The notes beneath the pieces were generated by a model. It had not been told where the DNA came from. It made no database searches and saw only the letters and a program-made list of their open reading frames with translations. Below, one piece after another: positions 7,416 to 11,449 of a stretch of 11,449 nt of DNA (positions within the stretch are counted from its first letter, which is position 1; every line of letters starts with the position of its first letter). This stretch comes from Legionella qingyii (GTDB taxonomy: Bacteria > Pseudomonadota > Gammaproteobacteria > Legionellales > Legionellaceae): positions 1-11,449 of the forward strand of contig NZ_QHJG01000009.1 of NCBI RefSeq assembly GCF_003184185.1. Direction: 5' to 3'. Position numbers and translations under genes: made by a program.

Positions 7416-7943
7416 GTGTTTTCAAATTTACCCAATGAAATTTTAGAAATTATTTGCTCATCCCTAAACGTTAAAGAAGAACGTAACCTTGGTCTCTTGT
7501 TTCAAAATGTGGAGAACTTGAGGAAAAAAAACATGATGAGGCAATTAACTAAAGTTCTGAGTAGTCCTGAACCGGTTCTATTCCATCATTTACTTCAATG
7601 CATTATAGATAATGAAAAGACCGGGCTCGCTATTTTACAAAATGAATATTGCAAAAATATATTGATTACGCAAAAACCAAATTCCTTACCTCATTGGATA
7701 TTAAGTATAGGAGAATGTCAGCCCAATTTATTAGAATTTATTATGGAGGATGAGGATTACAGAAATTCATTAACCAAGATCGAAACTGAATATTTCATGG
7801 CAAATTATGAGAAATTATTACCTCCAGAATTGTCTGCTAAAATCATTGAAGAATTAGCCAATAAAAAAGATTTTCATTATGAAGAAATATTATTTGATGA
7901 GGAAGAGGAGAAGGAAACACGTTCGTTTGATCCCTCGCTATAG
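7416..7943 (+). CDS. F-box protein, candidate Dot/Icm effector
   Basis: A 175-residue protein whose N-terminus reads as an F-box: LPNEILEIICSSL (5-17) followed by an NLGLLFQNVENL helix (24-35). F-box domains bind Skp1 of host SCF ubiquitin ligases; Legionella AnkB and LegU1 work this way. Bacteria lack SCF, so the protein is expected to act in the host. Residues 57-84 and 93-120 look like two degenerate helical repeats about 36 residues apart, a possible substrate-binding part. The end is strongly acidic (FDEEEEKE, 160-167), similar to the E-block of Dot/Icm signals. Start is GTG at 7416, with AAGGA (7403-7407) 8 nt before it; no in-frame ATG lies near. Codons for residues 93 onward recur exactly at 11388-11449. 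Confidence 0.8.
   Translation: MFSNLPNEILEIICSSLNVKEERNLGLLFQNVENLRKKNMMRQLTKVLSSPEPVLFHHLLQCIIDNEKTGLAILQNEYCKNILITQKPNSLPHWILSIGECQPNLLEFIMEDEDYRNSLTKIETEYFMANYEKLLPPELSAKIIEELANKKDFHYEEILFDEEEEKETRSFDPSL
7692..7753 (+). repeat. 62-bp exact direct repeat, copy 1 (inside the F-box gene)
   Basis: Base-for-base identical to 11388-11449. It begins exactly at the codon for His93 of the F-box protein. The sequence before it differs between the copies. The end of the repeat is not seen, because copy 2 reaches the window edge. Confidence 0.97.
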
Positions 7944-8069
7944 ATATAATTATAGTGGCCTCCCGGTTTATTAAAAAATGAAGTAAGATCAAATTACTAG
8001 AATTATCGTGCCGAAACTAAAATACCATAAAATTATTTTCCATGTTTTTTTCGATAAATTAAGTTGTTT

Positions 8070-8083
8070 TTGATGTAAATCAG
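8070..8083 (+). promoter_or_regulatory. FNR/Anr-like palindrome upstream of the GGDEF gene
   Basis: TTGATGTAAATCAG matches the FNR-type site TTGAT-N4-ATCAA at 9 of 10 positions and lies 62 bp before the start codon. A second inverted repeat, CAAATT-TTT-AATTTG, follows at 8093-8107. No convincing -35/-10 pair is spaced correctly from it, so the role is uncertain. Confidence 0.3.
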
Positions 8084-8145
8084 CAAACTGGTCAAATTTT
8101 TAATTTGAAAGAAATAATCAACTCACCGCTGAATCAGGTCATACG

Positions 8146-9660
8146 ATGAAAAAAATTTCAAGCCACTTTTTATTGTTTAATCTTCAGTTTAGTGAGGATG
8201 AACGAGAAATAAAATATCAGTATATTTTTCTTAATATTGTTTTTTTCTTTGCTGGTATTGTGGCATTGGGTATGGGGTTTGTTCGTTGGCAACATAGCGC
8301 CGTAATGGGAGTCATTGATTTTGTTTTTTCAATTAGTTGTTTCTGTTTACTTTACTATAGCCGTAGCCATAAAGAAAAAATTGAATTGATAAGTAATTTT
8401 GCATTAATTTTTGCGTTCATACTTTTTTATTCAATCTATCTGTTAGCCCCATACAACACGTTACGATTAGCTCTTTTTCTTCTGTTATCCGCATCAGCCT
8501 TATTTTTGAAAGGCAGAAGAATAGGTCTGGCATGGACACTATTTATTATTGTTACCATCATTTTAGGCCGGTTCATCACGTTCTTTGATACAGCATACTC
8601 ATGGTTTGATGTAATGTTTATTTGTATCAATTTAATAGCACTTTTTTTTATCTTTGATAATTATGAATTGATAAAGGAAGAACATGCTGAGTATTTGAAA
8701 CGCTTAAATCTTGATCTGGAAAAAAAAGTTCAAGAGCGAACAAAAGAACTTTATCTAGCGAATGAAACCTTGGTAGAAAGTGAAAAAAGATTTCGTTCAG
8801 CCTTTGATTTTGCCGCTACTGGTATGGCTTTAGTTTCATTGGAAGGACGTTGGCTTAAGGTGAATAAATCTCTTTGCAAAATAACAGGTTATACCGAAGA
8901 GGAGATATTAAAAATCGACTTTCAACACATAACATATCCTGATGATTTACAAACCGATTTAAGTTATATCCGTCAATTATTGGATGGAATAATTAATTCC
9001 TATCAAATGGAAAAACGATACATTTGTAAAAATGGAGCCATCGTATGGATTTTATTGAGTGTTTCATTGGTTAAGGATGCACAGGATAACCCTGTGTATT
9101 TTATTTCTCAGATTCAAAATATTGATGCTCAAAAAAAAGCAGAGGAAAAATTAGTCAACATGGCCTATCATGACGCCCTTACAGGGCTTGCAAATCGCAA
9201 GCTAGTGGAGGAATCCTTTAAGATCTTCGTGGGTCATGCCATGCGCTATAAGCACAAAGTTGCTATATTATTTATGGACTTAGACTACTTTAAGAAAATT
9301 AATGATACTTTTGGTCATGATATTGGTGATTTATTATTAATAGAAATTGCATCGCGTCTAAAATCGAGTGTACGTTCTTCCGATGTTGTTGGGAGACAAG
9401 GTGGGGATGAGTTTTTAATTGTTCTTTCTGAAGTTGTATATAAAAATGACGTATGTCGAGTTGTTGAACACTTATTCAACGTTATTGCAAGCCCCATCAC
9501 TATAAAGCAGAACGTAATTTCAATTACTCCTAGCATTGGCATTAGTATGTACCCAAAAAATGGCCTTGATATAGAAACTCTTATTAGGCACGCTGATTCG
9601 GCTTTATATGAGGTGAAATCTAGAGGAAGAAATAACTATAAATTTTATAGTCCCTCATAG
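8146..9660 (+). CDS. Membrane diguanylate cyclase with PAS and GGDEF domains
   Basis: A 504-residue inner-membrane protein that should make c-di-GMP from two GTP. Six hydrophobic segments (about 25-45, 53-72, 82-101, 105-122, 128-146, 155-171) form a sensor-like membrane domain that I cannot name. A coiled-coil linker (172-215) leads to a PAS domain with its PAC part (216-330), then a GGDEF domain (335-502). The cyclase looks active: DALTGLANR (343-351), metal-binding FMDLD (376-380), KKINDTFGH (383-391) and an intact GGDEF (419-423). R410-S-S-D413, five residues before GGDEF, is the RxxD inhibitory site for product feedback. There is no EAL domain. AGG lies 7 nt before ATG 8146. It appears to be its own transcription unit. 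c-di-GMP enzymes are known to affect Legionella virulence. Confidence 0.93.
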   Translation: MKKISSHFLLFNLQFSEDEREIKYQYIFLNIVFFFAGIVALGMGFVRWQHSAVMGVIDFVFSISCFCLLYYSRSHKEKIELISNFALIFAFILFYSIYLLAPYNTLRLALFLLLSASALFLKGRRIGLAWTLFIIVTIILGRFITFFDTAYSWFDVMFICINLIALFFIFDNYELIKEEHAEYLKRLNLDLEKKVQERTKELYLANETLVESEKRFRSAFDFAATGMALVSLEGRWLKVNKSLCKITGYTEEEILKIDFQHITYPDDLQTDLSYIRQLLDGIINSYQMEKRYICKNGAIVWILLSVSLVKDAQDNPVYFISQIQNIDAQKKAEEKLVNMAYHDALTGLANRKLVEESFKIFVGHAMRYKHKVAILFMDLDYFKKINDTFGHDIGDLLLIEIASRLKSSVRSSDVVGRQGGDEFLIVLSEVVYKNDVCRVVEHLFNVIASPITIKQNVISITPSIGISMYPKNGLDIETLIRHADSALYEVKSRGRNNYKFYSPS

Positions 9661-9729
9661 AAACATTTTTAAAAAAGGCTATTTATGGTGTGAAAATCAT
9701 TGAACAAAAAGATGCTATTAAAAAAACAA

Positions 9730-9759
9730 GACCAAAATACGGTTAATTGAGACCAAATA
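9730..9759 (+). promoter_or_regulatory. Phased direct repeats GACCAAAATA / GACCAAATA
   Basis: The two copies start at 9730 and 9751, 21 bp apart, which is two helical turns. They lie 47-18 bp upstream of the predicted -35 of the gene at 9844. This is the arrangement of an activator binding on one face of the DNA. No regulator is identified. Confidence 0.3.
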
Positions 9760-9776
9760 ATGTTACTGAAAACCTA

Positions 9777-9806
9777 ATGCCAGACTCAATGATTTTTGTT
9801 TATAAT
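9777..9806 (+). promoter_or_regulatory. Sigma-70 promoter for the gene at 9844
   Basis: -10 TATAAT (9801-9806) is a perfect match; -35 ATGCCA (9777-9782) matches 4 of 6 with an 18-bp spacer. The predicted start is near 9813, leaving a leader of about 30 nt that contains AAGGA. Confidence 0.55.
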
Positions 9807-9843
9807 GATATCAGCAAAGATCGAATAAGGAATTTGATGTGCC

Positions 9844-10395
9844 ATGTCAAATAAGAAAGTATTTACCGGAATTAATGTTGAAACCCTTTTGTTAGTTGCT
9901 GTGTGGGACCCCCCTTTTGTTTTTCAAGGATGTTATAAAATTACGGAGCTACAGGGAAAAAATACTGTTTTGTTTTTCTTTAGATGCAAAGCTAAACATG
10001 TACAGCAATCAGATATTCTTAACCAGAATTTTTCACCTGAGCTATATGAATTTACCCATTTATATAATCAAGCAGGTCTTATTCAGCTATTTAACCTAGA
10101 GCCAACGCAGGAAGATGCTCTATATTTATTGAAATACGCATTACATATAACGTTGGGAGAAATGTTAGCTAATAGAACAACGCATTTTACATCTATAGAT
10201 GATATTGCAATGCAGGCACTGATTGATAAAGTTAGACCAATTTTAAACCAAGAATTAACTTTACGTGAAGAAGATCATATTGGATTTGCTGTTGCAATGG
10301 ATTTTCGTCCAGAGGAAGATATAGCATTATCCGCTGCATTAACTTTGCTTGATGAATTTAAAAATATAGATACTAAAATAATACAAACTCATTAG
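9844..10395 (+). CDS. Small unrecognised cytosolic protein
   Basis: I do not recognise this 183-residue protein. It has no signal peptide. Hydrophobic strands at 12-21 and 41-47 sit in a compact N-terminal half (VAVWDPPFVFQGCYKI, 18-33). Residues 60-180 are mostly helical, with acidic patches REEDH (141-145) and RPEED (155-159). The start is fixed by an in-frame TGA at 9835-9837, just before ATG 9844. AAGGA lies 12 nt upstream, which is longer than ideal. It has its own promoter with a perfect -10 and possible upstream operators. The tail lacks the glutamate-rich character of the neighbouring effector candidates, so both an effector and an ordinary cytosolic role remain open. The neighbours give no functional hint. 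Confidence 0.7.
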   Translation: MSNKKVFTGINVETLLLVAVWDPPFVFQGCYKITELQGKNTVLFFFRCKAKHVQQSDILNQNFSPELYEFTHLYNQAGLIQLFNLEPTQEDALYLLKYALHITLGEMLANRTTHFTSIDDIAMQALIDKVRPILNQELTLREEDHIGFAVAMDFRPEEDIALSAALTLLDEFKNIDTKIIQTH

Positions 10396-10461
10396 GGTCT
10401 GTTGTCAATTGCTTAATTAGCCTATGTTTCGCGCTTTATGCCTGAGAGATCCTCACAAAAT

Positions 10462-10831
10462 TTAACCATAGTGGGGATTCTCCTGCTGAGCGTGAAACGC
10501 GCACTGATAAAGCATCTTTAAAGTATATAAACCGCCTATTTTATAAAGATGCCAATTTTCATAAGTACGCTCATTTATAAACCGATGGAAATAGTCTTTG
10601 GAAGGCGAAATCCTGTAAATTAAAGAAAGTAATTCAGGTATATTAGCAATATCAGAACCTACGTTTCTGAGTTTTCCTCTTCTGGAACTTTTACATCAAT
10701 TAACTTTCCAATGATAGTAATAATTTCTTCTAAGAACAATTCAAACTCATCATTATCAGAAATATCCGAAAGGCTATCATAACAATCTTTTTGATTTAAT
10801 GGAGGCAACACATTGAAAAAGTGTGAGTCAT
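10462..10831 (-). pseudogene. Small gene broken by two frameshifts (product about 125 residues, unrecognised)
   Basis: Three adjoining minus-strand pieces in different frames read like one protein. ATG at 10831 has AAGGG (10840-10844) 8 nt upstream and begins M-T-H-T. One missing base in the T5 run (10816-10820) would join it to a 50-codon frame from 10811 to TAG 10659-10661, encoding an acidic helix (DISDNDEFELFLEEI). One more missing base at about 10659-10662 would join this to 65 codons from 10659 to TAA 10462-10464, ending in QENPHYG. The third piece is rich in aromatic residues and has no start codon of its own until near its end. A decayed gene is the simplest reading. Two unrelated fragments, or sequencing errors in short homopolymers, are alternatives. 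The family is not recognised. Confidence 0.5.
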
Positions 10832-11372
10832 TCCATTAACCCTTAATACTCACAAGGGATTTAACCAAATATAAACAGACTTATCCACAGAAAATGTGAG
10901 TAACTTAAATGAGATGATTGGTATTAAAAAACAAAAATAAAGCAGATGTAGCAAGGAATTCTGTTATTTGCTAACTGTAGATTGATTATTTGGTTCAAAT
11001 AAATATCCACAGATTTAGATGTTTTGAAAAGAATTAAAACCTCGTCATATTATACAAATAAAAATTAAAAAAAACAGTCTTGACTCGAACTATTTTTAAT
11101 ATTTATTTTTACACGTTACTTGGTTAAATTATGTACTTAAGATATACCCCTCCTTTGCTCTTTCTGCAATTGCTTTGGTACTACTTTTATTATATGGAGT
11201 ATTGAAAGGGAATAGGACATATTAAATTGGTTCAGTTCAAACTGAGATAGCAAAGTCGGATTATTGAGAAACACAACTGTTAAATCAAATTTTAACTATG
11301 ATATAAATTAATAAAATTTCATAAGCAAAAACTTGTTTCCCAAAAGCCTGTCCTCTTCTATAAGTCTCTTGC
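10832..11372. other. Gene-poor AT-rich stretch
   Basis: I see no convincing gene here. It holds TGTGAGT copies near the broken gene, two DnaA-box-like 9-mers, an inverted repeat TCAGTT-CA-AACTGA (11232-11245), and only very short open frames: a 24-codon hydrophobic one at 11131-11205 on plus and a 29-codon one at 11285-11374 on minus, both without ribosome sites. It looks like decayed accessory DNA. Confidence 0.6.
10881..11011 (+). promoter_or_regulatory. Two DnaA-box-like 9-mers
   Basis: TTATCCACA at 10881-10889 is the exact E. coli DnaA box; ATATCCACA at 11003-11011 differs at one position and has the same orientation, 122 bp away. No replication gene or full iteron array is present, so these may be chance or titration sites. 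Confidence 0.3.
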
Positions 11373-11449
11373 ATGAATCAACTAGCGCATTGGATATTAA
11401 GTATAGGAGAATGTCAGCCCAATTTATTAGAATTTATTATGGAGGATGA
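11373..11449 (+). CDS. Truncated second copy of the F-box gene's repeat region, partial (runs off window)
   Basis: ATG at 11373 opens a frame that reads M-N-Q-L-A and then H-W-I-L-S-I-G-E, continuing exactly as residues 93-112 of the F-box protein to the window edge. An in-frame TAA at 11361-11363 closes it upstream, and there is no ribosome site. The F-box part is absent. It may be a pseudogene fragment, the start of a paralogue, or an assembly artefact at a repeat. Only 25 full codons are visible. Confidence 0.35.
   Translation, partial: MNQLAHWILSIGECQPNLLEFIMED
11388..11449 (+). repeat. 62-bp exact direct repeat, copy 2 (window end)
   Basis: Identical to 7692-7753 over all 62 bases available, in the same orientation and about 3.7 kb away. 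The match is still intact at the last base of the window, so the true repeat is longer or the sequence breaks here. Confidence 0.97.

Noticed and set aside
7369..7955. Second copy of TATAATTATAG at 7945-7955 after the F-box gene
   Set aside because: A pure AT-rich 11-mer can recur by chance, and no -35 or gene start fits the second copy closely.
10396..10500. Insertion-sequence-like end (GGGTCTGTTGTCAATTGC) and imperfect inverted repeat GTTTCGCGCT/AGCGTGAAAC
   Set aside because: The first resembles ends of some IS5-type elements, but no matching opposite end or transposase remnant was found, and the inverted repeat has many mismatches inside and overlaps the broken gene.
11131..11205. 24-codon hydrophobic open frame, with TTGACT about 40 bp upstream
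   Set aside because: It has no ribosome site and no good -10, and such short frames are expected by chance in AT-rich DNA.
11285..11374. 29-codon minus-strand open frame
   Set aside because: It is too short, has no ribosome site, and nothing recognisable is encoded.

Overview
The window looks like chromosomal DNA of a Legionella species or a close relative in Legionellaceae. It is AT-rich. It carries the gammaproteobacterial order rpsB-tsf-pyrH-frr, and on both sides of that operon lie genes that look eukaryotic or host-directed: a Rab-like GTPase, a clostridial-toxin-type glycosyltransferase and an F-box protein. Such families are typical of Dot/Icm (type IVB) effectors in this genus. The assignment rests on protein character and gene content; no database search was run.

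Layout, left to right. Positions 1-983 (minus): 5' part of a Rab-like small GTPase with a C-terminal membrane hairpin, cut by the window edge. Positions 1154-4322 (minus): a translation/nucleotide operon transcribed right to left, with a strong promoter and structured leader, rpsB, a GC-rich hairpin in the rpsB-tsf gap, then tsf, pyrH and frr with overlapping ends, and a terminator. Positions 4461-6074 (plus): a TcdA/TcdB-like glycosyltransferase with complete active-site spacing and a possible single-base frameshift in an A7 run near its 3' end. Positions 6230-7339 (minus): an unrecognised protein with an effector-like tail, convergent with the glycosyltransferase across a hairpin. Positions 7416-7943 (plus): an F-box protein starting with GTG, divergent from the previous gene over a 76-bp promoter region whose -10 elements overlap in one palindrome. 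Positions 8146-9660 (plus): a six-helix membrane diguanylate cyclase with PAS and GGDEF domains. Positions 9844-10395 (plus): a small unrecognised protein. Positions 10396-11449: gene-poor DNA holding the remains of a small gene broken by two frameshifts, two DnaA-box-like 9-mers and, at the very end, a 62-bp exact copy of the middle of the F-box gene.

How the genes may work together. The operon supplies ribosomal protein S2, EF-Ts, UMP kinase and ribosome recycling factor. The flanking genes are accessory and were probably inserted around this conserved block. The GTPase, glycosyltransferase, F-box protein and the unknown at 6230-7339 are best read as separately transcribed candidate effectors acting on host membrane traffic and ubiquitination. 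The diguanylate cyclase would act inside the bacterium through c-di-GMP. I see no multi-gene novel system such as a defence or CRISPR locus. The most unusual items are the individual effector candidates, the frameshifted genes and the duplicated F-box segment.
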